Shown: positions 1-8,382 of the stretch, piece after piece | How the letters are laid out: every line of letters begins with the position of its first letter | Numbering within the stretch: the stretch's first letter is position 1 | Translations under genes and position numbers: made by a program | The notes under the pieces: generated by a model | The model's database searches: none | What the model saw: only the letters and a program-made list of their open reading frames with translations | What the model was told of the DNA's origin: nothing | Source of the DNA: Bacillota bacterium | GTDB lineage: Bacteria > Bacillota > Clostridia > Acetivibrionales > DTU013 | Assembly (NCBI GenBank): GCA_023411715.1 | Contig: JAEYOM010000023.1 | Coordinates: forward strand, 1 to 20,468 | Direction of reading: 5' to 3' | Length of the DNA stretch: 20,468 bases

Positions 1-1
1 G

Positions 2-241
2 TATCAGGGCAATAGGCCGCAGGGCGACAGGCCGCCGTATCAGGGCAACAGGCCGCAGGGCGACAGGCCGCCGTACCAGGGCAACAGGCCGCAGGGCGAC
101 AGGCCGCCGTACCAGGGCAACAGGCCGCAGGGCGACAGGCCGCCGTATCAGGGAAGGCCACAGGGCGACAGGCCGTCGTATCAGGGCAGGCCGCAAGGCG
201 ACAGGCCGTACCAGGGCAACAGGCCGCAAGGCGACAGACCC
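2..241 (+). repeat. In-frame 36-bp tandem repeat in infB
   Basis: Four head-to-tail 36-bp units (2-37, 38-73, 74-109, 110-145) encode YQGNRPQGDRPP. Units 3 and 4 are identical at the DNA level, and 1 and 2 differ by one or two silent changes. Shortened units of 33, 30 and 33 bp follow (146-178, 179-208, 209-241). All preserve the reading frame. The array continues to the left edge, so total copy number is unknown. It lies in the low-complexity, probably disordered N-terminal region of IF-2. Confidence 0.95.
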
Positions 242-2353
242 GGCTTCCGTCCGGGAAACAGGGGCCTTGATATCCCCAAACCGGACCTTACCGATGCGCA
301 GAAAGAGGAACTCGGTTCGCAGAAAAGTGAAAGCAGACGCGAATTTATAGGTAAGGATCTGGTTAAGGACGTCAAGAGGGAGCAGAGGAAAGAAGCTCCG
401 AAAGCACAGCCTTCCAAGCCTAATAAGAGATTTAAACCAACCAATATAGGTCTGGCCGAGAAGAAGGGCGTTTCGGAAGTACTCTCGGAAGATTTCATAT
501 TGAATGAATTTTACGACGAATCGGATTCAAAGAAGAAGAAGCTCAACAGGTCCAAAAAGGACAGGGAAATGCCGACAAGGCATATTCCGCAGAGAGCCGT
601 GCTTACTTCGATAACGATACCGGAAAGCATCACGGTAAAGGATCTGGCAGAAGCTTTGAAGAAGACCTCTACCGAAATCATAAAGAAGCTGATGATTTAC
701 GGCATGATGGCGACTTTGAACCAGGAGGTCGATTTCGATACCGCAACCGTAATAGCTGAAGAATATGGCGTAAAAACCGAGAAGGCAGTTGTGGTCAACG
801 AGGAGGATATACTGTTCGACGATGCCGAACAGGGAGATTCGGATAAGCTCGAGGTAAGGCCTCCGGTAGTAGTTGTCATGGGACATGTCGACCACGGCAA
901 GACGTCGCTTCTCGACGCCATCAGGTCGACGCATGTTATTGACATCGAAGCGGGCGGTATCACGCAGCATATAGGCGCGTCCACCGTTGAGATAAACGGA
1001 AGGAAGATAACGTTCCTCGATACCCCGGGCCATGAAGCGTTTACGGCAATGAGAGCCAGAGGCGCTCAGGTCACAGATATAGCGATACTTGTGGTAGCCG
1101 CCGATGACGGTGTAATGCCGCAGACCATAGAGGCTATTAACCATGCGAAAGCTGCTAATGTCAGCATCATCGTAGCCGTAAACAAGATTGATAAACCGGG
1201 AGCAAACCCGGACAAGGTCAAGCAGGAGCTCATGCAATACGGTCTAGTCTCGGAGGAGTGGGGCGGAGAAACCATATGTGTTAACATCTCGGCAAAGAAG
1301 CGAGAGAATATCAACCAATTGCTAGAAATGGTGCTGTTAACCGCGGATATGCTCGAACTCAAGGCTGACCCAACCAGGCAGGCCAAGGGTACTGTTATAG
1401 AGTCCAAACTGGATAATAACAGAGGCCCTCTTGCTACCGTACTGGTACAAAGGGGAACGCTGAATGTAGGAGATTCCATAGTGACCGGCGTTACGGTGGG
1501 CAGGATCAGGGCAATGGTTGACGACAAGGGCAATGCCGTCAAGAGCGCAGGTCCTTCGACGCCAGTAGAGATACTCGGACTTCCCGACGTACCGGAAGCA
1601 GGCGAAGTGTTCTACGCGATCAAGGATGAAAAGACAGCAAAGCAACTCGCAGAAAAGAGAAGGCAAAAGCATAAGGAAGAGCAGATGCATGTCACTGCCA
1701 AGGTATCGCTTGACGATCTGTTCAAGCAAATACAGGAAGGCAAGGTTAAGGATCTCAACCTTATCATAAAAGCGGACGTTCAGGGCTCTGTCGAAGCGGT
1801 AAAGCAGTCGCTTGAAAAGCTTTCGAATGAGGAAGTCAGGATCAATGTCATACATGGCGGCGTAGGCGCAATCACCGAATACGACGTGACGCTGGCCAGC
1901 GTATCGAATGCCATTATAATAGGCTTCAATGTAAGGCCCGGCACGAACGTTGCGGAGGCTGCGCAGAATGCCGGAGTCGATATGAGGCTTTATAGGGTAA
2001 TCTACAATGCCATCGATGATATCGAAGCGGCTATGAAGGGTATGCTCGAGCCCACGTTTAAAGAGGTCGTATTGGGGCATACTGAGATCAGGCAGATATT
2101 CAAGGTCTCCGGCGTCGGTTCGATCGCGGGCTGCTATGTAATCGACGGCAAGATAATCAGGACCAATGACGTACGTGTCATCCGCGACGGTATCGTGGTA
2201 TTCGAAGGGAAGCTTGCTTCTCTCAAACGCTTCAAGGATGACGTCAAGGAAGTGGCGCAGGGCTTCGAATGCGGTTTGTCGCTGGAAAGGTTCAATGATA
2301 TTAAGGAAAAGGATATAATAGAATCTTACACGATGGAAGAGGTTAAGAAGTAA
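2..2353 (+). CDS. infB: Translation initiation factor IF-2 (5' end outside window)
   Basis: GTPase that places initiator fMet-tRNA on the 30S subunit and promotes 50S joining. The reading frame is open through the left edge of the window, so the true start lies upstream; the TTG near 500 is internal. In order: a Gly/Arg/Pro/Gln repeat (2-241), a charged linker, an IF2_N domain (about 590-800), then the G domain with G1 GHVDHGKT at about 881-904, DTPGHE near 1019, NKID at 1181-1192 and a following SAK motif. Beta-barrel and C-terminal IF2 domains run to the TAA stop. It opens the conserved infB-rbfA-nrnA-truB-ribF order and is followed by an intrinsic terminator. The identity is certain; only the N-terminal extent is unknown. 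Confidence 0.98.
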   Translation, partial: YQGNRPQGDRPPYQGNRPQGDRPPYQGNRPQGDRPPYQGNRPQGDRPPYQGRPQGDRPSYQGRPQGDRPYQGNRPQGDRPGFRPGNRGLDIPKPDLTDAQKEELGSQKSESRREFIGKDLVKDVKREQRKEAPKAQPSKPNKRFKPTNIGLAEKKGVSEVLSEDFILNEFYDESDSKKKKLNRSKKDREMPTRHIPQRAVLTSITIPESITVKDLAEALKKTSTEIIKKLMIYGMMATLNQEVDFDTATVIAEEYGVKTEKAVVVNEEDILFDDAEQGDSDKLEVRPPVVVVMGHVDHGKTSLLDAIRSTHVIDIEAGGITQHIGASTVEINGRKITFLDTPGHEAFTAMRARGAQVTDIAILVVAADDGVMPQTIEAINHAKAANVSIIVAVNKIDKPGANPDKVKQELMQYGLVSEEWGGETICVNISAKKRENINQLLEMVLLTADMLELKADPTRQAKGTVIESKLDNNRGPLATVLVQRGTLNVGDSIVTGVTVGRIRAMVDDKGNAVKSAGPSTPVEILGLPDVPEAGEVFYAIKDEKTAKQLAEKRRQKHKEEQMHVTAKVSLDDLFKQIQEGKVKDLNLIIKADVQGSVEAVKQSLEKLSNEEVRINVIHGGVGAITEYDVTLASVSNAIIIGFNVRPGTNVAEAAQNAGVDMRLYRVIYNAIDDIEAAMKGMLEPTFKEVVLGHTEIRQIFKVSGVGSIAGCYVIDGKIIRTNDVRVIRDGIVVFEGKLASLKRFKDDVKEVAQGFECGLSLERFNDIKEKDIIESYTMEEVKK

Positions 2354-2383
2354 GTGTGCAGAAGGGCTCTTTAAGCCACAACA

Positions 2384-2429
2384 GGCTGGACGGGCGGTAA
2401 AACCGTCTGCCCGGCCTTTTTGGTTTTTT
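2384..2429 (+). terminator. Intrinsic terminator between infB and rbfA
   Basis: A 15-position stem (2384-2398 with 2402-2416, one mismatch and three G-U pairs, 3-nt AAA loop) is followed directly by TTTTT at 2417-2421 and a second T run at 2424-2429. It has the form of a rho-independent terminator. No convincing promoter follows before rbfA, so it may act as a partial attenuator rather than a full operon end. Confidence 0.8.
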
Positions 2430-2489
2430 AGCGGACATATCGAAGGCGCCCGGTGTGCCGGTGATTTGTCAGGGAAGGGAGTGATCCGA

Positions 2490-2843
2490 TTGGATAGGAC
2501 GGATAGGATATCGGAGGAAATGAGGAAGGAAGTCAGCTCGATAATACACAATGAGCTGAAGGACCCGAGGCTGCCGCAAATGATAAGCATCACCACTGCG
2601 GAAGTCACGCGCGATCTGCGTTATGCAAAGATTTACATAAGCGTGCTTGGTTCGGACGAGGAAAAAAAGAACGCCCTGCAGGGTCTTAAAAGCGCAGCGG
2701 GCTTCATCAGACGCGAGGTCGGCCACAGGATGCAGCTTCGCTATACACCCGAGCTTATATTTGAGCTCGATGATTCGATAGAACGCGGAGTATATATCAC
2801 AAAGCTCATAAATGATACGGTCCGCGGCAAACAGGAGGATTAA
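2490..2843 (+). CDS. rbfA: 30S ribosome-binding factor A
   Basis: Small KH-fold protein that binds the 30S subunit during late 16S rRNA maturation and is needed for efficient 5'-end processing and cold growth. The protein begins MDRTDRISEEMRKEV and contains NELKDPRLPQ, both typical of RbfA, and its 117 residues match the family. I chose TTG at 2490 because GGGAG at 2477-2481 is well spaced from it and because the family starts at about this residue. TTG 2466 and GTG 2481 are in-frame alternatives, but they sit upstream of or inside the ribosome binding site. The nrnA start is only 3 nt past the stop, so the two are probably translationally linked. Confidence 0.93.
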   Translation: MDRTDRISEEMRKEVSSIIHNELKDPRLPQMISITTAEVTRDLRYAKIYISVLGSDEEKKNALQGLKSAAGFIRREVGHRMQLRYTPELIFELDDSIERGVYITKLINDTVRGKQED

Positions 2844-2846
2844 GGG

Positions 2847-3839
2847 GTGCTTGACCGGATTGCCGAAGCAGTAAAAGCTTCTGAAAATATTGCTGTCCTG
2901 CCTCATGCGACGGCTGACGGCGACGCGCTCGGATCTTCCTTTGCGCTCGCTCTTGTATTGGCCGGCATGGGTAAAAAGGCAGACGTACTTCTTGAGGAAA
3001 AAGTTCCGTTAATATATTGTTTTCTGCCGGGAATGGAACTTTCGTTGGTCTATGCGGAAGGACAGGCCTCCGGCGCAACGGGTTCCCAAATTCAATCGCA
3101 TGACCGGTATTATGATCTGGTGATCGCGCTTGACTGCGGAGATATTGAGAGGCTTGGAACCAGAAGAAAAGTGTTTGACGCCGCTGAAAAAACGGTAAAT
3201 ATAGACCATCATCAAACGAATACGGGCTTTGCAGCACTGAATCATACCAACACAGGCGCATCTGCCACAGGTGAGATCATATTTGAACTGATAGGGCTGC
3301 TTGGACAAAAAACCGGAAGAGATACCGCAACAAGCTTGTATACAGCAATCGCGACCGATACGGGAGGATTCCGCTACAGCAACACTACGCCGCATACGCA
3401 TGAGATCGCGGCGGAACTTATAAGGCAGGGTGTAGATATAGCGGACATATCGCAGAGGGTATTCGACGCCACTTCCTATGGAAGGGTAAAGCTGATGGGC
3501 GCCGCAATACGGAACCTTGAACTCTTCGAGGGTGGAAAGCTTGCCATAATGGCTATCACAAATGATATGATAATAAACTCCGGAGCCAAAGAGGAAGACA
3601 GTGACGGAATCATAAACGTAGCAAGAAACATAAGGGGCGTCGAGGCTGCCGCAATGCTGAGACAGCTCCCCGGCGGAGAGATAAAGGTCAACCTTCGGTC
3701 AAACAATTATGTCGATGTTGCCGCTATAGCGGCCGGGCATTTCGGCGGAGGCCACAAAAGAGCCGCCGGCTTCACTACAGAAGGCGTGCTTGAACAGGTA
3801 AAGAAATCCATAATAAATGAGCTGAAGGAAGCGCTCTGA
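2847..3839 (+). CDS. nrnA: DHH-family bifunctional oligoribonuclease / pAp phosphatase NrnA
   Basis: Cytoplasmic Mn-dependent phosphoesterase that degrades 2-5 nt RNA fragments and dephosphorylates 3'-phosphoadenosine 5'-phosphate. Visible motifs are ATADGDALGS near residues 21-30, ALDCGD, the DHH signature in NIDHHQTN, and the C-terminal DHHA1 motif GGGHKRAAG. The 330 residues fit the NrnA size. The start is GTG 2847, preceded by AGGAGG at 2833-2838. It lies 3 nt after rbfA and 1 nt before truB, in the usual Firmicute position of nrnA. The family also includes c-di-AMP and pGpG hydrolases, so the exact substrate range is inferred from context. Confidence 0.93.
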   Translation: MLDRIAEAVKASENIAVLPHATADGDALGSSFALALVLAGMGKKADVLLEEKVPLIYCFLPGMELSLVYAEGQASGATGSQIQSHDRYYDLVIALDCGDIERLGTRRKVFDAAEKTVNIDHHQTNTGFAALNHTNTGASATGEIIFELIGLLGQKTGRDTATSLYTAIATDTGGFRYSNTTPHTHEIAAELIRQGVDIADISQRVFDATSYGRVKLMGAAIRNLELFEGGKLAIMAITNDMIINSGAKEEDSDGIINVARNIRGVEAAAMLRQLPGGEIKVNLRSNNYVDVAAIAAGHFGGGHKRAAGFTTEGVLEQVKKSIINELKEAL

Positions 3840-3840
3840 T

Positions 3841-4809
3841 ATGGACGGGATATTAAACGTACTGAAACCGCAGGGAATGACTTCCTTCGATGTGGTCGCG
3901 CTTTTGCGGGGAATGTTTGACACAAGGAAGATAGGGCACGCCGGAACGTTGGATCCGCTTGCTGTAGGGGTACTTCCAGTATGCCTGGGCAAGGCGACGA
4001 AAGCTATCGAGTTCATGATGGAAAAGGATAAATACTACAGGGCGGAGCTTACACTCGGAATAACCACGGATACGCAGGACTCGACGGGTAAAACGATATC
4101 TTCGGTCGAGCCTGACTGTACCGATGGGGATATAAGGAAAGCAGCGAGCGCTTTTATCGGTAAGTATTCACAGCTGCCGCCGATGTATTCGGCGTTGCGG
4201 ATCAATGGAAAAAGGCTTTACGACCTTGCAAGAGAAGGCGCCGAAGTAGAACGCGAACGCAGGGACGTTGAGATATATTCTGCCGGCGTGGTCGATATCG
4301 ACCGTTCCGATGGGCTTCGTGTCCTGATTGACGTGCACTGTTCAAAAGGCACATATATCAGGACGTTATGCGCAGATATAGGAGATTTGCTGGGATGCGG
4401 GGGACACATGTCCTTTCTCCTCAGAAAAAAAGCAGGACCCTTTGGTATTGCTTCGGCTGTTACACTCGAGGAGCTCGAGCGCAGGAAAAGGGACGGATCA
4501 CTGGGATCGGTGCTGCTGGAAGCGGACACAGTTTTTATGCAGTATGAAAGCTATACGCTTAATGAGACTGAAGAGAAAAAATTCAGAAATGGCGTTGAAA
4601 TCGATATCTGCCGTTCACCTGATCAGGTGGGGTCAGTTGTCTGTGGAACGACAAAAGAAGGCAGTAGGGCGGCTCCCGACGAGAACGGACAAGGGAGCAA
4701 TAGCCATACAGTACGAGTATACGATGCTTCGGGGATTTTTACGGCATTGGGTACCGTGCATAGAATAAATGATAAATGGCGCCTGAAAGTAAAAAAATTT
4801 TTCATATGA
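3841..4809 (+). CDS. truB: tRNA pseudouridine(55) synthase
   Basis: Isomerises U55 in the T-loop of tRNAs to pseudouridine. The catalytic motif GHAGTLDPLA carries the nucleophilic Asp at about residue 38, and KYSQLPPMYSALRINGKRLYD and the GTYIRTLC motif are typical of the family. It is 322 residues long, slightly more than the usual 295-305, mainly because of a polar stretch near residues 265-290 (TTKEGSRAAPDENGQGSN) in the C-terminal part. The ATG at 3841 is one nucleotide past the nrnA stop, so coupled translation is likely. A long palindrome begins directly after the stop and separates it from ribF. Confidence 0.97.
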   Translation: MDGILNVLKPQGMTSFDVVALLRGMFDTRKIGHAGTLDPLAVGVLPVCLGKATKAIEFMMEKDKYYRAELTLGITTDTQDSTGKTISSVEPDCTDGDIRKAASAFIGKYSQLPPMYSALRINGKRLYDLAREGAEVERERRDVEIYSAGVVDIDRSDGLRVLIDVHCSKGTYIRTLCADIGDLLGCGGHMSFLLRKKAGPFGIASAVTLEELERRKRDGSLGSVLLEADTVFMQYESYTLNETEEKKFRNGVEIDICRSPDQVGSVVCGTTKEGSRAAPDENGQGSNSHTVRVYDASGIFTALGTVHRINDKWRLKVKKFFI

Positions 4810-4810
4810 C

Positions 4811-4973
4811 TGTACTAGTACATGTTCGGTATATTGGGTGCGAAATTTGGAGCGGATTTTTTTGGAGTACAAGGCGGAGGAAGGAGGAATAATTGCTTTA
4901 TTCCGACTGACGACAACGCAGTACTCTGGGAAAATACACCCAAATTATGTCCAGATATGCCGAACATGTACTA
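4811..4973. repeat. Long imperfect palindrome between truB and ribF
   Basis: The outer arms 4816-4834 and 4955-4973 pair over 19 positions with a single G-U. The inner blocks TTGGGTG (4834-4840) / CACCCAA (4937-4943), GGAGTAC (4864-4870) / GTACTC (4921-4926) and GGAATAA (4886-4892) / TTATTCC (4898-4904) then fold towards a 5-nt apex. The left end holds the perfect 12-bp palindrome TGTACTAGTACA at 4811-4822. The long terminal inverted repeats and lack of coding potential suit a MITE-like or other intergenic repeat. No clear target-site duplication is visible, and transcribed it would form a very long hairpin. Confidence 0.75.
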
Positions 4974-4989
4974 ACAGCCTGGGGGCTGT
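4974..4989 (+). promoter_or_regulatory. Hairpin over the ribF ribosome binding region
   Basis: ACAGCC (4974-4979), loop TGGG, GGCTGT (4984-4989) form a perfect 6-bp hairpin ending 2 nt before the ribF ATG. The only G-rich stretch that could act as a ribosome binding site, GGGGG at 4981-4985, lies partly in its loop and stem. The hairpin could therefore limit ribF translation. It has no FMN-riboswitch features. Confidence 0.45.
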
Positions 4990-4991
4990 GT

Positions 4992-5930
4992 ATGAGAACA
5001 ATATTCGGAAATGAAAACGAAACATTTGCAGAACGCACTACAGCTGTAGGCCTGGGTAACTTCGACGGCCTTCACGTCGGCCATATGGCGCTCATCAACA
5101 CACTGACGAACGAGGCCAGGATCAATGGCCAACGTTCCGTAATTTACACTTTTACCAAGCACCCTGAAAATATTCTCAGAAAAAAGCTGTTCACGCCACT
5201 TCTGACTACGGTTGGCAAAAGGATACAGCTATTGGAGGGAACAGCGCTCGATTACCTGTATTTTGACGAATTCGACGAAAATTTTTCTCGGCTGAGGCCG
5301 GAAAACTTCGTCTGCGAGGTTTTGCTGGACAGGCTCGGCGCAAGGCTCGTCGTGGCAGGCTTCAATTACAGGTTCGGCTATATGGGTCAGGGCGACGTCA
5401 ACCTTCTCAGAGAACTTGGCAGGAAATATAACTTCAAGGTCATCGTGATACCTCCTGTAAAGGTCGACAACGAGGTGGTCAGCAGCACAGCGATCCGCCA
5501 ATATGTCGCCAGAGGCGATATGGAAAGCGTATTCAGGCTGCTCGGCAGGCATTATTCCATAACAGGCGAGGTAATGGACGGAAAACGCCTTGGACGAAGG
5601 ATCGGATTCCCCACTGCGAATCTGCACCCGGAGGAATACCTCGTCATGCCGCATAACGGCGTCTATATCACAAAAACACTTTACAACGGCGAATTTTACA
5701 GCAGCCTGACAAATATCGGCCTTAACCCGACCTTTGGCGATGTTGCCAGAATAAGCGCCGAAACACATATACTCAATTTTGACAAGGACATTTACAGGAG
5801 CAGCATAGAAGTCTTTTTCCTCAAGAAGCTGCGTAATGAGAAAAAATTTAGAAACGCAGAGGAGCTTTCAGCGCAGATACGCAGGGATGTCCAGGTTGCA
5901 AAGGAGTTTTTCGATCTCAATGGAACTTGA
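4992..5930 (+). CDS. ribF: Bifunctional riboflavin kinase / FAD synthetase
   Basis: Converts riboflavin to FMN and then FAD in the cytoplasm. The N-terminal nucleotidyltransferase domain (about 1-185) shows GNFDGLHVGH (residues 22-31), TFTKHP and NYRFGYMGQGD. The C-terminal flavokinase domain (about 186-305) shows GRRIGFPTANL, NIGLNPTF and the catalytic Glu in AETHI. The 312 residues are normal for RibF. I chose ATG 4992. The longer frame from ATG 4947 would add 15 residues encoded by the right arm of the upstream palindrome and lacks a ribosome binding site. Its last 11 nt overlap the hypF start, linking FAD supply and hydrogenase maturation at the translational level. Confidence 0.96.
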   Translation: MRTIFGNENETFAERTTAVGLGNFDGLHVGHMALINTLTNEARINGQRSVIYTFTKHPENILRKKLFTPLLTTVGKRIQLLEGTALDYLYFDEFDENFSRLRPENFVCEVLLDRLGARLVVAGFNYRFGYMGQGDVNLLRELGRKYNFKVIVIPPVKVDNEVVSSTAIRQYVARGDMESVFRLLGRHYSITGEVMDGKRLGRRIGFPTANLHPEEYLVMPHNGVYITKTLYNGEFYSSLTNIGLNPTFGDVARISAETHILNFDKDIYRSSIEVFFLKKLRNEKKFRNAEELSAQIRRDVQVAKEFFDLNGT

Positions 5931-8364
5931 ACGATACAGGATCGAAGTCAATGGCATCGTACAGGGTGTCGGCTTCAGGCCGTTTATCTATAAATTAGCT
6001 AAAAGCCTTGACCTGAAGGGTGAAGTTAGGAATACGTCATCCGGGGTACTGATAGACGCGGAAGGCGATCCCGATTCTATCCGGTCTTTTATCGGCCGTC
6101 TTTCAAAGGAAGCTCCCTCACTGTCGCACATAGAGACTATAAAGACCCTGAAGCTGGATCCTGCGGGCTTCGATGATTTTTGCATCAGGGAAAGCAGCCC
6201 TGATGAAATACCGAATACGCTGATCTCTCCGGATATTTCAATCTGTACGGACTGCAGGCGGGAACTGTTCGAGCCTTCTGACCGCCGCTTCATGTACCCG
6301 TTTATCAATTGCACCAATTGCGGCCCAAGATATACTATAATCCGTGATATCCCGTACGACAGGCCCAATACTACCATGGGCGCATTCGACATGTGCAACG
6401 AATGCTATACGCAGTACAGCGACCCCATGGACAGGCGCTACCACGCGCAGCCGGTATGCTGTGAAGCTTGCGGGCCCGGTATGCTCCTGCTCGATAAGGA
6501 CGGGATGGTCATAGAGACTTATAACAGCGGGCATCCGGGGGAGCACCGACATAGCTGCGTGGATATGGGCGGCTGCAATCGCTTACAGGTACAGGAGAAA
6601 ATTAAAGGCAAGCATTTGCGTTCCTTCAGGATAATCCAAAAGGCGGCGGAATTGCTGGCTTCCGGCAAAATATTGGCAGTCAAGAGCCTGGGAGGTTACC
6701 ATCTCGTCTGTGACGCGGCAAACGGAAGTGCGGTCGTTGAGCTGAGAAGAAGAAAGCACCGCGATGAAAAACCCTTCGCCCTTATGGCGAGGGATATGGA
6801 TACGGTCAGAAAATATTGCGAATCGGATGAAATATCAGAAAAGATACTGCAATCCCCGTCTGCGCCGATAGTACTGCTCAGGCGCAAACCTTCGGCTTTG
6901 CTGCCGTCTCAGCTTGCTCCCGGAAACGCGGAACTGGGGATCATGCTGCCATACACTCCTGTACATCTGCTGTTGTTTTCCGGTATAGACGGGAAACCGC
7001 CTGTTTGTCCAGAACTTCTTGTCATGACGAGCGGCAACAAAAGCGACGAACCCATCTGTTTCGAGGATACGGAGGCACTGGCAAGGCTTCGAGGGATAGC
7101 CGATTATTTTTTAACCAACGACAGGCCCATCAGGACCAGGACGGATGATTCAGTCGTCAGGATCTTTAAAAACGATATTTATTTTATAAGGCGTTCACGC
7201 GGTTATGCACCTGCGCCGGTCATAACCAGATCGACCGATCTGACTCGGGAGCAGCCCTCAGGAATCGTTCGGGAGCGGCCTTCGATACTGGCGCTAGGCG
7301 CCGAGCTCAAGAATACTTTCTGCCTTACCAGAGGCAGCAGCTTTTTTATAAGCCAGCATATCGGCGACCTCGAGAATATGGAAACACTGCAGTCCTTCGA
7401 AGACGGAATCACGCATTATAAAAAGCTTTTCGGCATTTCTCCCAAGGCGGTCGCATACGACATGCATCCGGCGTACCTTACTACAGGGTTTGTCAGTACG
7501 CTTCCCGAAGAGTTGGTCAGGGTGCCGGTACAGCACCATCATGCCCATATTGCTTCCTGTATGGCCGAAAACGATCTTTCGGGCGATGTGATAGGCGTTT
7601 CCTTCGATGGTACGGGTTATGGGGAAGACGGCGCCGTCTGGGGAGGGGAGTTCTTTACCGGTTCTTATTCGGGCTTCAGGCGCGCTGCACACCTTGAATA
7701 TTTTGGACTTCCGGGGGGAGCGGCTGCCGTAAAAGAACCCTGGAGACCGGCTGCAGCCTGTCTGTATCTCAGTGGGTTCCATCTTCGTGATGCAAAGCTG
7801 CAGGGTGAAGGATTTACGCCTGAGCGTATGGAACTAATGGCGCAAATGCTCGCCAAAGGCTTTAATACCCCGCAGACCTCCAGTATGGGGAGACTCTTCG
7901 ACGCGGTCTCGGCACTGACGGGCACAGGTTATATCAACCGTTTCGAGGGACAGGCGGCAATGCTGCTGGAGAATGCCGCATCGGGATTTTCGGAAAAGGC
8001 GTATGGTTTCGAACTGCTTGAGCGTGACGGTGTTTACATCATTTCCATACGGCGGCTCATATCGGAAATAATGGGCGACGTTATGTCAGGCGTTCCGGCG
8101 GGAATAATATCGGCAAGGTTCCATGAAACGGCGGCCTGCATGGTTGAGAAGGTCTGCCTCGGGCTTAGGTCCGGTACCGGGCTGAACAGGGTGGTTTTGA
8201 GCGGCGGAGTATTCCAGAACATGAGGCTCCTGGGTTCCTGTACGACGAGGCTCAGAAATAAGGGCTTCGAGGTTTTCATACACCGTAGAGTGCCTGCCAA
8301 TGACGGAGGAATATCCCTGGGTCAGGCTGCGATTGCTATGGTACGTTTGCGGGATATCTGCTAG
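5920..8364 (+). CDS. hypF: [NiFe] hydrogenase maturation carbamoyltransferase HypF
   Basis: Uses carbamoyl phosphate and ATP to carbamoylate the C-terminal Cys of HypE, the source of the CN ligands. Domains: acylphosphatase (about 1-90; GVGFRPF with R20, and N38); four CxxC zinc-finger pairs at 109/112, 131/134, 159/162 and 181/184; YrdC-like (about 245-440; KHRDEKPFALM, TSGNKSDEPI); and the Kae1-like carbamoyltransferase domain (about 470-814; QHHHAH, DGTGYGEDGAVWGGEF, LSGGVFQN). It is 814 residues, longer than the usual 750-780. The excess includes a Cys/His-containing insert at about residues 200-236, between the zinc fingers and the YrdC domain. ATG 5920 is chosen because AAGGAG at 5901-5906 precedes it and the acylphosphatase domain starts at once. 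It overlaps ribF by 11 nt. Confidence 0.97.
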   Translation: MELERYRIEVNGIVQGVGFRPFIYKLAKSLDLKGEVRNTSSGVLIDAEGDPDSIRSFIGRLSKEAPSLSHIETIKTLKLDPAGFDDFCIRESSPDEIPNTLISPDISICTDCRRELFEPSDRRFMYPFINCTNCGPRYTIIRDIPYDRPNTTMGAFDMCNECYTQYSDPMDRRYHAQPVCCEACGPGMLLLDKDGMVIETYNSGHPGEHRHSCVDMGGCNRLQVQEKIKGKHLRSFRIIQKAAELLASGKILAVKSLGGYHLVCDAANGSAVVELRRRKHRDEKPFALMARDMDTVRKYCESDEISEKILQSPSAPIVLLRRKPSALLPSQLAPGNAELGIMLPYTPVHLLLFSGIDGKPPVCPELLVMTSGNKSDEPICFEDTEALARLRGIADYFLTNDRPIRTRTDDSVVRIFKNDIYFIRRSRGYAPAPVITRSTDLTREQPSGIVRERPSILALGAELKNTFCLTRGSSFFISQHIGDLENMETLQSFEDGITHYKKLFGISPKAVAYDMHPAYLTTGFVSTLPEELVRVPVQHHHAHIASCMAENDLSGDVIGVSFDGTGYGEDGAVWGGEFFTGSYSGFRRAAHLEYFGLPGGAAAVKEPWRPAAACLYLSGFHLRDAKLQGEGFTPERMELMAQMLAKGFNTPQTSSMGRLFDAVSALTGTGYINRFEGQAAMLLENAASGFSEKAYGFELLERDGVYIISIRRLISEIMGDVMSGVPAGIISARFHETAACMVEKVCLGLRSGTGLNRVVLSGGVFQNMRLLGSCTTRLRNKGFEVFIHRRVPANDGGISLGQAAIAMVRLRDIC

Positions 8365-8382
8365 AATATATTAAAGCTCGGC

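Noticed and set aside
2..241. 36-bp repeats considered as a CRISPR array
   Set aside because: The units are contiguous without unique spacers, are in frame and encode the IF-2 N-terminal repeat.
527..1237. Minus-strand open frame of 236 codons within infB
   Set aside because: It is a shadow of the infB frame without protein-like features.
1337..2608. Long minus-strand open frame of 423 codons across infB and rbfA
   Set aside because: It is antisense to two certain genes, has no ribosome binding site and no recognisable motif; it arises from codon bias of the plus strand.
4810..4991. FMN riboswitch before ribF
   Set aside because: The conserved RFN-element motifs are absent; the region is a palindrome plus a short hairpin.
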